From Phycisphaerales bacterium (GTDB lineage: Bacteria > Planctomycetota > Phycisphaerae > Phycisphaerales > UBA1924): 64,000 nucleotides of DNA. Shown in pieces: positions 27,005 to 36,605 of the stretch. Each line of letters opens with the position of its first letter. Positions within the stretch are counted from its first letter, which is position 1. The DNA lies in NCBI GenBank assembly GCA_026982335.1, contig JALSHH010000018.1:16852-80851 (forward strand), written 5' to 3'. The notes under the pieces are model-generated. The model was not told the origin of the DNA and did no database searches. It saw only the letters and a program-made list of their open reading frames with translations. A program made the position numbers and the translations under genes.

Positions 27005-28348
27005 CTAGTCTTTCAGCAATCGCTCAAGATAATGGATATCCACCCCACCCTTTTTAAAATCGGTATTGTTCATGAGCTCAAGATGGAGTGGGATCGTCGT
27101 TTTGATCGGGCCAACTTCAAACTCATGTAATGCCCGCGACGCCCGCGTCATCGCGGCTTCACGGCCTTCAGCATGGACAATCAGTTTGCCAATCATTGAA
27201 TCATAGTTGGGTGGCACACGATACCCCGCACATACATGGCTATCAATCCGCACACCCAACCCCCCCGGGGCACGATAAGTTTCGATCAGGCCTGCAGAAG
27301 GGCGGAAATCTTTGGTATGGTCTTCCGCATTGATTCGACATTCGATCGCGTGTCCGTTGACTTTGATATCCTTTTGCTTATACGGAATCTTTTCACCCGC
27401 AGCGACCATGATGGACATTTTGACAATATCAACGCCTGTGATCGCTTCAGTGATCGGGTGCTCAACTTGTACACGGGTATTGACTTCGAGCATATAGAAA
27501 TTCTGCTTCTCATCCATCAGAAACTCAACTGTTGCAGCACCTGCATATTCGGCTGACTTGACCAACTTGGCTGCTGCCTCACAAACTCGTTCGATCTTTT
27601 TGCGTTCGACACCAGGTGCCGGTGCTTCTTCAATAATCTTCTGGTGCCTGCGCTGCATTGAGCAATCGCGTTCCCAAAGGTGGATCGCGTTGCCGTGTTT
27701 GTCGCCGATGGTTTGGATTTCAACATGCCTGGCGTGTTCGAGGAATTTTTCGATGAACACACCACCATTGCCAAAGGCAGCAAGGGCTTCTTGTTGAGCT
27801 TTGGCAACATTGGCGCGAAGCGTTGCTTCGTTTCGACAGATACGCATGCCACGCCCACCTCCACCTGCCGATGCCTTGATAATGACCGGATATCCGATTT
27901 CGGTAGCCACTTCGACCGCTTCGTCAAGTTCTTCGATTTCGCCTTCAGAACCGGGAAACACAGGCACTTTGGCGGCACGGGCATAACGCTTGGCTTCAAC
28001 TTTGTCACCGAGTTTGCCCATGGCTTCAGGTGATGGGCCGATGAACTCAATCTTGCAGTCGCGGCAAATCTCAGAAAAATCCGCCCGCTCCGAGAGAAAA
28101 CCATATCCAGGATGGATCGCATCGACATCGCTCACTTCCGCAGCCGAGATGATCCGCGAGATGTTCAGATACGAGTCCTTCGCAGGACCAGGCCCAATGC
28201 AGATCGCTTCGTCGGCATCACGCAGATACGGCGCGTCCTTGTCAGCAGTGGAATACACACAGACCGTTTCGATCTCAAGTTCGCGGCAAGCCCGCATGAT
28301 CCGCTGGGCGATCTCCCCACGATTGGCAATCAACACACGCTTAAACAT
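27005..28348 (-). CDS. accC: Acetyl-CoA carboxylase, biotin carboxylase subunit
   Basis: 447 residues from the ATG at 28348, the standard length. ATP-grasp enzyme that carboxylates biotin on AccB, the first step of fatty acid synthesis. MFKRVLIANRGEIAQRIMRAC opens the protein; IHPGYGFLSERADF, VIIKASAGGGGRGMRI (glycine-rich ATP lid), ERDCSMQRRHQKIIEEAPAP and FLEVNTRVQVEHPITEAITGVD-type (here YMLEVNTRVQVEHP) catalytic segments are all present. It lies 49 bp downstream of accB. Confidence 0.98.
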   Translation of the reverse strand: MFKRVLIANRGEIAQRIMRACRELEIETVCVYSTADKDAPYLRDADEAICIGPGPAKDSYLNISRIISAAEVSDVDAIHPGYGFLSERADFSEICRDCKIEFIGPSPEAMGKLGDKVEAKRYARAAKVPVFPGSEGEIEELDEAVEVATEIGYPVIIKASAGGGGRGMRICRNEATLRANVAKAQQEALAAFGNGGVFIEKFLEHARHVEIQTIGDKHGNAIHLWERDCSMQRRHQKIIEEAPAPGVERKKIERVCEAAAKLVKSAEYAGAATVEFLMDEKQNFYMLEVNTRVQVEHPITEAITGVDIVKMSIMVAAGEKIPYKQKDIKVNGHAIECRINAEDHTKDFRPSAGLIETYRAPGGLGVRIDSHVCAGYRVPPNYDSMIGKLIVHAEGREAAMTRASRALHEFEVGPIKTTIPLHLELMNNTDFKKGGVDIHYLERLLKD

Positions 28349-28397
28349 AGTGGTGAATCTCGTTTCAATCACGCCCAAGCGAGCGTGGATATATGGT

Positions 28398-28889
28398 TTA
28401 TTTCAGAAGGAAGAGTTTTTGCCCAAACTCAACTGCTTCGCCGTCTTTAACAAGAATCTTCTCGATCACACCCGATTGCTCAGCCTTGATCTCATTAAAG
28501 ACCTTCATCGCTTCAACAATACACACCACCGTGTCAGGACCAACCGAGTCTCCAACACTTACAAAACACTTCGAATCCGGATTGGGTTTGTCGTAATAAG
28601 TCCCAACCATTGGTGACTCGATCGCAGTGAGGGCATCGTCAGACATTGGCCCGGGCCCTGTTGCCGGAGTCGATTCGGAAGCAGCAGCAACTGGTGATGG
28701 TGTCGGAGCAGAGGCCGGTGCTATTCCGCCGCCTCCACCATACATCACAGGTTGATGTTGAATCACGGTTCCCTTGTCATCGCCTCGTTTGATCGTGACG
28801 GTTTCTTGTTGATCATGAAGATCAATCTCGGTGAGTTCGTTTTCAACCATCAGGCGGACAAGTTCTTTGAGTTTTCGGATATCAATCAT
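28398..28889 (-). CDS. accB: Biotin carboxyl carrier protein of acetyl-CoA carboxylase
   Basis: 163 residues from the ATG at 28889. The N-terminal helix MIDIRKLKELVRLMVENELTEIDLHD, a Pro/Ala/Gly-rich linker (50-85) and the biotinyl domain ESPMVGTYYDKPNPDSKCFV...VVCIVEAMKVFNEIKAEQSG with biotin acceptor Lys129 in EAMKV. It is the first gene of accB-accC and is divergent from the permease gene at 29097. The frame is open upstream to 29024, but the family start is clear. Confidence 0.97.
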   Translation of the reverse strand: MIDIRKLKELVRLMVENELTEIDLHDQQETVTIKRGDDKGTVIQHQPVMYGGGGGIAPASAPTPSPVAAASESTPATGPGPMSDDALTAIESPMVGTYYDKPNPDSKCFVSVGDSVGPDTVVCIVEAMKVFNEIKAEQSGVIEKILVKDGEAVEFGQKLFLLK

Positions 28890-29096
28890 GGTGTGTATCT
28901 GCAGGGGGGGCTGATGTGTCCATTGGCGGTGTGCATGCGCGATCATGAACAGCAAAGGGAGTTCGATATGTGCATCACAAGAAATGCACAGTGGATGAAC
29001 CATAATCATACCCCCAAATTCCATCGAACGCGCACTTCATCGCACTTGTTCGATCCTCCCTGAATCCTCAGGAACCCCCAGCGGGTACACTCGCAT

Positions 29097-30734
29097 ATGC
29101 TCAAGTCAGACCATTGGAGAAAACTGCCTGCCCTCATGCCCGCGATCATGTTGGTTTTGATCGTCGCAACCTTGGCAATGCCGGTATTTATTGAGCTTGG
29201 AGGCTCGCTGGTCATCCTTCTGGAGACTTCCTCAGGAATCACCCACAATGAATCTTTTCTCCAATCCGATCGCATCGGGCTTCTCGTGCGATCGCTGGGC
29301 ATCGCTGGATTTATCGGTTTGGTCGGGGTGTGCATGGGTATTCCTCTTGTCCGAGTCATCGCCATCAAAGCACCAAGGCACCGCTGGGGCGCCAGACTGA
29401 TCCCTGCGATACTCATTGCTCCGATCTGGCTTCCTGCAGCTTTGGTGTATGCAGCGGGCAATCTCCTGCGAGCACCCGATACCATCATTGGCAAAGCCCT
29501 TGTGGCTTACTCAACCTCGGCACCTGATTTGCGATGGGTTACCATTTGGGCTGGGTATGTCATTGCCGTCGTTGGGCTCGCCATCTGGAGTGCCCCCATC
29601 GCAGGGGTTTTGATCGCTTCGGGGCTCGGGCATCGGACCAATCTCTATACCGAAATGATCGCTCTTGAGCCCGTCGGGCTCTGTCGCCGAACAGCGCTCT
29701 GGGTACGATTGCACCTTGCGATTCTTGTGCGTGCATGGGTACTGGTGACGGTCATCATGTTCGGATCAGCGGTCCCCATGCACTTGGCCCAACTTGAAAC
29801 ATGGTCGATTGTCATCTGGCGACAACTTGCCGAGTCACCCATCGAGCAGTGGGGGCGAATTTGGCTTAGCGCCTGGCCGACAATATTCATCGCCGGAATC
29901 GGAGCCTGGGTGCTCACCGGGCCGCTCGTGCGTCGGCGGGAAGAATCACGATTTGAAGACCAAGGCTATTCCCTTCAAATTGTGCCAAAACTCGTCATCT
30001 TGGGGGCAATCATTGTCTGGGCTTTGGGGGCGATGGTGCCGATGGGCGCGATGTTGGTGACCCTTGATGATTGGGGGGCAATCCTCTACTTCTGGAGAAT
30101 CGAATCCGGAGCCATGATCGATTCAGGGCTTTTGGCCCTGGCTGCCGGACTTGTCGTCATGTTTGTCGCGGTGCTTGTCGCCATCACACTCGGCAACCCG
30201 TCAAGAAGGATTCGGCGGATTGGCGCTTGGGCCTTGATGATCCTGTGCACCTTGGGCTTGATCCCCGGAGTGCTCATCGGTGCCGCAGTTGCACGGTCGC
30301 CAATTCCATGGATGACAACAGGTTGGAGTGGTGCTGTCTTGGCCTCATGCATACGCAGTGCTTTCCTCGGTGCCATCATCGGCGCGCTGTGCGCTTCGAG
30401 CGAGTCCATCGAACGAAAATCCATCCGATGGCAAATGGCCGGAGGATCAATCGTCGGCTGGAGGCGCGCAGTCATGCCCACCATCACCATGCCTTTGCTC
30501 GGGGCAGGGCTCATCGCCGGGCTCTTTTCCATGTACGAGATCGAGGCCTCCGTCATGGTCCGCCCACCCGGGATGGACAATCTCCCCCAGCAGCTTCTCG
30601 CCGATCTCCACTATGCCCGACTCGAACAACTCTCCGCAGCAGGGATCAACCTCCTGGGCATCGGGCTCATTGGATCAATCATCGCATCCCTACTAATCAC
30701 ACGAATCCGACCGGCGGACAGATTCGGCAACTGA
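29097..30734 (+). CDS. ABC transporter permease, fused two-domain type
   Basis: 545 residues with about twelve hydrophobic segments in two halves, like the FbpB/ThiP-type permeases of binding-protein-dependent importers. EAA-like loops are only partly visible: LGHRTNLYTEMIALEPVGLCRRTALWVRLHL in the first half and WQMAGGSIVGWRRAVMPTITMPLLGAGLIAGLFSMYEIEASVMV in the second. No ATPase or binding-protein gene lies beside it. The next gene, an NHL-repeat lipoprotein, begins 44 bp downstream and may be an extracellular partner (inference). Confidence 0.7.
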   Translation: MLKSDHWRKLPALMPAIMLVLIVATLAMPVFIELGGSLVILLETSSGITHNESFLQSDRIGLLVRSLGIAGFIGLVGVCMGIPLVRVIAIKAPRHRWGARLIPAILIAPIWLPAALVYAAGNLLRAPDTIIGKALVAYSTSAPDLRWVTIWAGYVIAVVGLAIWSAPIAGVLIASGLGHRTNLYTEMIALEPVGLCRRTALWVRLHLAILVRAWVLVTVIMFGSAVPMHLAQLETWSIVIWRQLAESPIEQWGRIWLSAWPTIFIAGIGAWVLTGPLVRRREESRFEDQGYSLQIVPKLVILGAIIVWALGAMVPMGAMLVTLDDWGAILYFWRIESGAMIDSGLLALAAGLVVMFVAVLVAITLGNPSRRIRRIGAWALMILCTLGLIPGVLIGAAVARSPIPWMTTGWSGAVLASCIRSAFLGAIIGALCASSESIERKSIRWQMAGGSIVGWRRAVMPTITMPLLGAGLIAGLFSMYEIEASVMVRPPGMDNLPQQLLADLHYARLEQLSAAGINLLGIGLIGSIIASLLITRIRPADRFGN

Positions 30735-30778
30735 TCGTATCTCAACCGGTTAACCTCCGTATGATCCTTGAGATGCCC

Positions 30779-31921
30779 ATGAATTCCCGATTCTGGACAC
30801 CACTGATGGCTGCAATAAGCCTGTGCCTGATTGCGCCAGTTTTTGGAGGATGCGATCGAATGGGCGAGGGGCAATCCACGCCGGGGGCGCTGAGCACCAA
30901 CCAAATCTTCAGCGAATCAGGAACCCAGCTCGGACAGTTCGTATATCCACGAGGAATGGATGTTTTCACCGACAACGGCTCACCAAGAGCAGCCATTGTT
31001 GATAAAACCGCCAGAATCCAAATCATGGACCTCGAAACAGGCCAAATCCTCGGCGCAGTCCACACACCCAAATGGGATCGTGGAAAACCCACCGGGCTCA
31101 CCGTTGCCAGCTCGATCATCAACCCAGACAAGCTCGCCGTTTATGTCGCCGATACCCACGAACATCGAGTTCTGATGTATGAACTTCCCCTGCCCGATGT
31201 CGATGTCCCTGTCCCCACCGAGCCCGATTTCGCCTATGGCTCCTTCGGCGACGAACCCGGCGAGTTCATCTATCCCACCGATATTGCGGTCCAGAAAAAC
31301 AACGCAGGGATCGTCACCCACCTCTACATCTCCGAATACGGCGGCAACGACCGCATCTCACGCTTTACCGTCGATCGGTCAGATCAAAAAATCAACCTCA
31401 TCTTCGAATACCAGATCGGCGTCGTCGGAGAAGAGGTCGATGCATCAGACTATCCCAACGCATTGAATCGTCCACAATCGATCGAGCTTTGGACCAATCC
31501 CCAAGGCGGCCCAGAAATCATCGTCACCAGCGCAAGTCATCACCGCGTCGGACGCTTCACCATCGCAGGCGAACTTGTCACATGGTTCGGCGATCCCATG
31601 GACACCTCCGACAAGGCCTACCGATTCCCCTACGGGCTCACCATCCTCGACGATGGAACCGCACTCATCACCGAGTTCGGTGGAAATCGGATACGATGCA
31701 TTGATCTCGAATCCGGGCAGACCCTCTGGCGCTACGGCATCGGAGGAAGAAGCATCGGTCAGCTCGCCCAACCATGGGCCAGTGGCGTGATGGGGGACCA
31801 GTTGGTGATACTCGATTCAGGCAATAGCCGAGTACAAATCTGCGCACTTCCCGATGGCGTCTCCGCCATTGGAGGCGAATACACAGCCGCAGAAATGGTC
31901 ATCGGGAGCCAAGCCCCATGA
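30779..31921 (+). CDS. NHL-repeat lipoprotein
   Basis: 380 residues if the ATG at 30779 is used (30761 and 30773 are in frame; TTGAG at 30768-30772 best fits 30779). MNSRFWTPLMAAISLCLIAPVFGGC is a lipoprotein signal, Cys25 the lipidated residue. The mature part is a beta-propeller of NHL-like repeats: GQFVYPRGMDVFTD, KPTGLTVASS, GEFIYPTDIAVQKN, LYISEYGGNDRISRFTVD, NRPQSIELWTN, YRFPYGLTILDDGTALITEFGGNRIRCID and GQLAQPWASGVMGDQLVILDSGNSRVQIC. Such propellers bind proteins or glycans. The stop overlaps the next gene by 4 bp (ATGA). Confidence 0.82.
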   Translation: MNSRFWTPLMAAISLCLIAPVFGGCDRMGEGQSTPGALSTNQIFSESGTQLGQFVYPRGMDVFTDNGSPRAAIVDKTARIQIMDLETGQILGAVHTPKWDRGKPTGLTVASSIINPDKLAVYVADTHEHRVLMYELPLPDVDVPVPTEPDFAYGSFGDEPGEFIYPTDIAVQKNNAGIVTHLYISEYGGNDRISRFTVDRSDQKINLIFEYQIGVVGEEVDASDYPNALNRPQSIELWTNPQGGPEIIVTSASHHRVGRFTIAGELVTWFGDPMDTSDKAYRFPYGLTILDDGTALITEFGGNRIRCIDLESGQTLWRYGIGGRSIGQLAQPWASGVMGDQLVILDSGNSRVQICALPDGVSAIGGEYTAAEMVIGSQAP

Positions 31922-34900
31922 TCTTTCAACACGCAAGCCTTACCCTTGGTCCGTTGCAGTTTGATCTTGAAATCTTCCTGCTTCTGATCCCCATCCTCGG
32001 CTTGCTCACACTTTTCATCGCCCGCAAGAGCATCTCAGGACTTGGCAAAGGATCACGCATCGCTGCGATTGTCATTCGGCTTCTTGCGATCGCGTTCATC
32101 GCCGGAGCGTTGGCCGAGCCCTCGCTGCGCAAAACATCCGACAATGTCGGCGTCACCGTCATCATCGATGCCTCACGCTCGATTCCCATCGGTGCCCAAG
32201 AGCAGATCGACCAATACATCGCCCATTCGCAAGAAAACTCGCGCAAACCAGACGACGAGCTCGGCATCATCACCGCGGCAGAGAAGGCATTTACCCAGTC
32301 CTCCGTCTCCCGCGCCACCACCCGCGTCGATCGCCAGTTCATCGGTGCCACCGATGGTACCAACCTGATGCAAGCCGTCTCCCTGGCCATCGCCTCGGCA
32401 CCAAAATCCCTCGCCAACCGTATCGTCATCATCACCGACGGCAATGAAACCGACGGATCGCTCATCCGCGCCGCCCAAACGGCCAAAGCACAAGGCATCC
32501 CCATTGATGTCCTGCCCGTCGAATTCGCCTATACCGAAGAAGTTATTGTCGAAGCCCTCCAAGCGCCGGCCAATGTTCGCGTCGGCGAAACCATCACCCT
32601 CAAGGTCGTCCTCACCGCCACCGTCCCGGCTGCCGGTCGATTGCTGATCTCACAAGATGGCGTTGTGATCGACCTCAACCCTGCTGCGGATGAGCTCGGG
32701 AAAATTATCGAGCTCAACAAAGGCCGCAATGTGCTCGCTGTTTCGGTCGGCGTCACCAGACCAGGGGCAGTGAGTTACCAAGCGGTCTTTGAGCCATTGA
32801 CCGCACTCTCCGAGTCTGGATCGGCCACGGGCACACTGGGCGATTCCATCGCCGAAAACAACAAAGGCACCGCAATTACCTTCGTCGATTCTGAAGGCAT
32901 CGTACTTCTTGTAGCAGAAGACCCAAACGAGGCCGTCAAGTTCGAAGATGTCCTCGCCAAAGCCGAGGTCAAAACAATCCGGATCACCCCATCTCAGTTT
33001 CCGACTTCACTTCCCCAGCTCGCCTCATACGAAGCCCTTATCCTGCTCAATCAGTCCGCCTATTCCTATTCACAAGCCCAGCAAGAGCTCATGCGACAGT
33101 ATGTCCACGATACCGGAGGCGGGTTGGTCATGATCGGAGGACCAGAATCCTTTGGTGCGGGCGGATGGATCGGATCCCCTCTGGCCGATGCGCTTCCTAT
33201 TCGTCTCGACCCGCCTCAGAAACGGCAAATGCCCCGCGGAGCGCTGGCGCTGATTGTCCACTCGGTCGAAATTCCTCGAGGTGTATATTATGGCAAGCAG
33301 GTTTCCAACGCAGCCGTCGATGCCATGTCCAGGCTCGATCTCGTGGGCATCATCGAATACCAGGCAATGGGTGGCACCGACTGGGTCTATCCACTTTCGC
33401 CCGTTGGTGACAAAGGAGCCGTTAAACGCGCCATCGAGAACCTGACCTTTGGCGATATGCCATCCTTTGACCCTTCCCTTCAACTCGCACTCTCAGGGTT
33501 GAGCAACGCCGCAGCAGGCCAGAAGCACCTCATTGTGATTTCAGATGGCGACCCGTCGATGTCCCGATCGCTTTTACGCAAATTCAAGCAGGCCGGCATC
33601 ACAATCTCCGCCGTGGGGGTCAACCCACACTCGCCCGCCGATACCAATACCTTGCGCACCATGGCCCGGGTGACGGGGGGCACTTACTACGCCGTCGCCA
33701 ACAATGCCCTGGCAACGCTCCCTCAGATCTTTATCAAAGAGGCCCAGACCATCCGACGAGCCCTGATCTGGGAAGGCCAACCCTTCGCACCGGCACGCAC
33801 CGGCGTCCCCACCGAAACCATGAGAGGAATCAAGAGCGTCCCACCGATCGAAGGTTATGTCGTCGCGGCCGAACGCGAAGGGCTCAGCCTCGTCACACTT
33901 CGAGGAAAAGAAAACGATCCAATCGCGGCCCAGTGGCAGCACGGGCTTGGCAAGGTCGTCACCTTCACCTCCGATGTTTCCACCCGATGGGCCCCGGCAT
34001 GGATCGGATGGTCGGGGTTCGATCAATTCTGGGAACAGCACATTCGATGGACAATGCGCCCTTCGGGCAGCGAAACCTTGCGCGTCACCACTGAAAACAT
34101 CGGCGACAAAACACGCTTGATCGTCGAAGCATTTCATCCCAACGGGGAACGGCTCAACTTCGCAAATTTCCAAGCCCGTGCATCGACACCCGACGGCCAA
34201 GGTAAACTCGTCGAAATACAACAAGTCGGTCCAGGACGATACGAAGGCCAGTTCGACACCGCACACGCCGGTGCCTATGTCGTCAACCTTCAGTACCGCG
34301 CACCAGGAAGCGGCGGAACAATCCTCGAAGGCGCCGCACAAGCCGCCGTCACACGACCATTCGCCGATGAGTTCAAAGCACTCCAAACCAACCTCCCCTT
34401 GCTTCAACAAATCGCCTCGATCACCGGCGGGCGTGTCCTCCCATCCGATCCAACAATCGCCGATCTCTGGTCTCGCGATGGCGTCAAAGTTCCCCTCGCC
34501 CTCACCCCCATCTGGCTGCTCTTCGCAATCATCGGCATCGGTATCTTCCTCCTCGATGTTGCCGTTCGCCGTGTCCGCATCGACCCCGCCATGATCGCGG
34601 CCTTCTTGCGCCGTGGTGCATCCAAGGAAACAGGCCAATCCATGGCCTCGATGCAGGCAATGTCCACAGCAAAATCACGCGCTTCATCACGCACCGGCGA
34701 TGACGAAAGAAAAACACAAAAACAAAACGCCTCACGCAAGTTCGTCGCCCCCATCGACCACCCAGCATCATCCCAGCCCATCGCACTCACAGGCGAAGAA
34801 GAAACCAATCAGCCTTCGATCAGCAAACCGGTACAAAAGACAACCAAAGAAGAAACCGAACCAATGGACGCGCTGAGCGCACTGCGGGCAGCAAAAAAAC

Positions 34901-34929
34901 GAGCCCGAGACGATATGGACGAGTCCTAA
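31918..34929 (+). CDS. Large VWA-domain membrane protein
   Basis: 1003 residues. Two N-terminal helices (about 18-35 and 45-68) anchor it; a VWA domain follows with MIDAS-like DASRS (84-88) and IVIITDGNETDGS. A beta domain (about 205-300) leads to a glutamine-amidotransferase-like domain with YEALILLNQSAYSYS and GGGLVMIGGPESFGAGGW. A second VWA-like region has HLIVISDGDPSMSRSLL. A C-terminal helix (LTPIWLLFAIIGIGIFLLDVAV, about 860-882) precedes a 120-residue charged cytoplasmic tail. The gene is translationally coupled to the NHL lipoprotein and followed by moxR, so it belongs to a MoxR/VWA complex. Confidence 0.88.
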   Translation: MIFQHASLTLGPLQFDLEIFLLLIPILGLLTLFIARKSISGLGKGSRIAAIVIRLLAIAFIAGALAEPSLRKTSDNVGVTVIIDASRSIPIGAQEQIDQYIAHSQENSRKPDDELGIITAAEKAFTQSSVSRATTRVDRQFIGATDGTNLMQAVSLAIASAPKSLANRIVIITDGNETDGSLIRAAQTAKAQGIPIDVLPVEFAYTEEVIVEALQAPANVRVGETITLKVVLTATVPAAGRLLISQDGVVIDLNPAADELGKIIELNKGRNVLAVSVGVTRPGAVSYQAVFEPLTALSESGSATGTLGDSIAENNKGTAITFVDSEGIVLLVAEDPNEAVKFEDVLAKAEVKTIRITPSQFPTSLPQLASYEALILLNQSAYSYSQAQQELMRQYVHDTGGGLVMIGGPESFGAGGWIGSPLADALPIRLDPPQKRQMPRGALALIVHSVEIPRGVYYGKQVSNAAVDAMSRLDLVGIIEYQAMGGTDWVYPLSPVGDKGAVKRAIENLTFGDMPSFDPSLQLALSGLSNAAAGQKHLIVISDGDPSMSRSLLRKFKQAGITISAVGVNPHSPADTNTLRTMARVTGGTYYAVANNALATLPQIFIKEAQTIRRALIWEGQPFAPARTGVPTETMRGIKSVPPIEGYVVAAEREGLSLVTLRGKENDPIAAQWQHGLGKVVTFTSDVSTRWAPAWIGWSGFDQFWEQHIRWTMRPSGSETLRVTTENIGDKTRLIVEAFHPNGERLNFANFQARASTPDGQGKLVEIQQVGPGRYEGQFDTAHAGAYVVNLQYRAPGSGGTILEGAAQAAVTRPFADEFKALQTNLPLLQQIASITGGRVLPSDPTIADLWSRDGVKVPLALTPIWLLFAIIGIGIFLLDVAVRRVRIDPAMIAAFLRRGASKETGQSMASMQAMSTAKSRASSRTGDDERKTQKQNASRKFVAPIDHPASSQPIALTGEEETNQPSISKPVQKTTKEETEPMDALSALRAAKKRARDDMDES

Positions 34930-34974
34930 AACGCACAAAAAACGGCGCACGCTGCGCCATATGAGGAGCTAGTC

Positions 34975-36024
34975 ATGGCAGCAAATGAATCGTTCGAGAC
35001 ACCACAAGAAGTCAAGGCCCAATGCCAAGCCTTCCGCAAAACATTCTCCGATTTGCGCGCAGAAATCGGCAAGGTCATGGTTGGACAACAGCAAGTCGTC
35101 GATGCCGTCCTCGTCTGCCTCTTCTGTGGCGGCAATGTCCTCCTCGAAGGCGTACCCGGACTCGGAAAAACACTCCTCGTCCGCACACTCGCCCAAACCT
35201 TGTCCCTGCCATTCAATCGCATCCAGTTCACCCCCGACCTGATGCCCGCCGATGTCATCGGGACCAATGTCGTCTCCGAAGATCCAGACACCGGAAAACG
35301 AGCCTTCGAATTCCAGGGAGGCCCAATCTTCGCCCAAATCCTCCTCGCCGACGAAATCAACCGTGCCACTCCAAAAACACAATCCGCACTCCTTGAAGCA
35401 ATGCAAGAACATTCCGTCACCGTCGCCGGCGAAACCTACACACTCGACGAACCCTTCCTCGTCCTCGCGACTCAAAACCCAATCGAACAAGAAGGCACCT
35501 ACCCACTCCCCGAAGCCCAACTCGACCGCTTCCTCCTCAAGGTCGATGTGGGGTACGCCCAGCTCGAAGACCTCATGGAAATCATCGACCGCACCACCGG
35601 CTCGGCCAACCCAACCGCCAATCCCATCGTCGACGGGCAACGCATCCTCGAAATGCAGGCCCTTGTCAAATCCGTCGTCGTCGCCCCGCATGTCAAGCAG
35701 TACGCCGCGAGATTGGTCCTCGCAACCCATCCTGAAACCGACACCGCTGCCGGCGGCCCCAACGGCCCAACCAATCGCTACATCCGCTGCGGCGTCTCCC
35801 CCCGCGGTGCCCAGGCCCTGATCCTCGCGGGCAAAGTCCGAGCACTCGTCGACGGTCGATTCCATGTCTCCTACCAAGACATCCAAGATGTCGCCAAATC
35901 CTGCCTGCGCCATCGCATCCTATTAAACTTCGAAGCCGAAGCCGACCGCGTAGATACCGACGGCCTCGTCCAAGAAATCCTCAAGCTCACCCCTACCCAA
36001 CCAACCGCAATGGTGGGGTCGTAA
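34975..36024 (+). CDS. MoxR-family AAA+ ATPase
   Basis: 349 residues. Walker A is GVPGLGKT (59-66), Walker B LLADEINRATPKTQ (Asp126, Glu127), sensor 1 LATQNPIEQEGTYPLPEAQLDRF, as in all MoxR proteins. These ATPases act as chaperones that assemble or activate VWA-domain partner proteins. A ribosome site GAGGAG lies just before the start. Normally moxR is followed directly by DUF58; here a GxxExxY cassette separates them. A small GGCGCA-CGC-TGCGCC hairpin lies at 34939-34953. Confidence 0.95.
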   Translation: MAANESFETPQEVKAQCQAFRKTFSDLRAEIGKVMVGQQQVVDAVLVCLFCGGNVLLEGVPGLGKTLLVRTLAQTLSLPFNRIQFTPDLMPADVIGTNVVSEDPDTGKRAFEFQGGPIFAQILLADEINRATPKTQSALLEAMQEHSVTVAGETYTLDEPFLVLATQNPIEQEGTYPLPEAQLDRFLLKVDVGYAQLEDLMEIIDRTTGSANPTANPIVDGQRILEMQALVKSVVVAPHVKQYAARLVLATHPETDTAAGGPNGPTNRYIRCGVSPRGAQALILAGKVRALVDGRFHVSYQDIQDVAKSCLRHRILLNFEAEADRVDTDGLVQEILKLTPTQPTAMVGS

Positions 36025-36031
36025 GCAAGAG

Positions 36032-36069
36032 GTACGCAGAGGTCGCAAAGTTCATGCAGAGGCGCAGAG
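36032..36069. repeat. Left terminal inverted repeat of GxxExxY cassette
   Basis: GTACGCAGAGGTCGCAAAG (36032-36050) is the exact reverse complement of 36578-36596. After a 5-base spacer, GCAGAGGCGCAGAG (36056-36069) matches the complement of 36559-36572 with one mismatch. Total arm length 38 bp, spacing conserved in both arms. It begins 8 bp after the moxR stop. Confidence 0.85.
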
Positions 36070-36096
36070 AGAAGAATGGGGTAAGAAAGAGTAGAT

Positions 36097-36501
36097 ATGG
36101 ATCGTGTTGATGTGCCAGAAGAGTTGAATCGGCTAACCCATCAAGTGATCGGGTGCGCGATCGAAGTGCATCGAACACTCGGCCCAGGGTTACTCGAATC
36201 AGTCTACGAATCAGCACTCTGTCATGAGTTGGAACTGGCAAAGATTCAGTATACACAACAAATCTCATTCACAGGCCAATACAAAGGCAAAGCCCTCCCC
36301 CCACAACGCCTCGACCTGCTCATCGAAAACCAACTCATCCTCGAACTCAAAGCCATCCGAGCAATCGAAGACAACCACCTCGCCCAACTCACCAGCTACC
36401 TTTACCTCGCCAACAAACCATTAGGACTCCTCATCAACTTTCACGCCCCAACCATCAAGAAAGGAACCTACCGCAGAATCAATTCCAAAGCGCTCACCTA
36501 A
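36097..36501 (+). CDS. GxxExxY protein (PDDEXK-like nuclease fold)
   Basis: 134 residues. The name-giving motif is GLLESVY (31-37) within GPGLLESVYESALCHEL. A PD-(D/E)XK-type core follows: RLDLLIENQLILELKAI with Asp73, Glu83 and Lys85. The family (PDDEXK_3-like) is widespread in planctomycetes, Bacteroidetes and cyanobacteria, mostly without known function. The gene lies inside 38-bp terminal inverted repeats, between moxR and DUF58, so I regard it as the cargo of a small mobile cassette. Codon use is A/C-rich like its neighbours. The ATG at 36097 is the only good start. Confidence 0.88.
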   Translation: MDRVDVPEELNRLTHQVIGCAIEVHRTLGPGLLESVYESALCHELELAKIQYTQQISFTGQYKGKALPPQRLDLLIENQLILELKAIRAIEDNHLAQLTSYLYLANKPLGLLINFHAPTIKKGTYRRINSKALT

Positions 36502-36605
36502 CAGTTCTTCCCTCTTCTCTTTCTCCCCCCTCTTCCATACTCTTTCTCTTCTCCCCCCCTCTGCGCCTCCGCGTACCCTTTGCGACCTCTGCGTACAAAA
36601 ATCTT
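36502..36605. repeat. Pyrimidine tract and right terminal inverted repeat of GxxExxY cassette
   Basis: A C/T-only stretch (36503-36558) follows the GxxExxY stop, then CTCTGCGCCTCCGC (36559-36572) and CTTTGCGACCTCTGCGTAC (36578-36596), the complement of the left arm. The DUF58 gene starts 9 bp later. CTCTGCGTACAAAAATCTT here recurs with one change at 49428-49450. Confidence 0.85.

Noticed and set aside
30071..30778. Upstream extension of the NHL lipoprotein frame
   Set aside because: It overlaps the ABC permease in another frame, is Arg/His-rich, and would destroy the lipoprotein signal.
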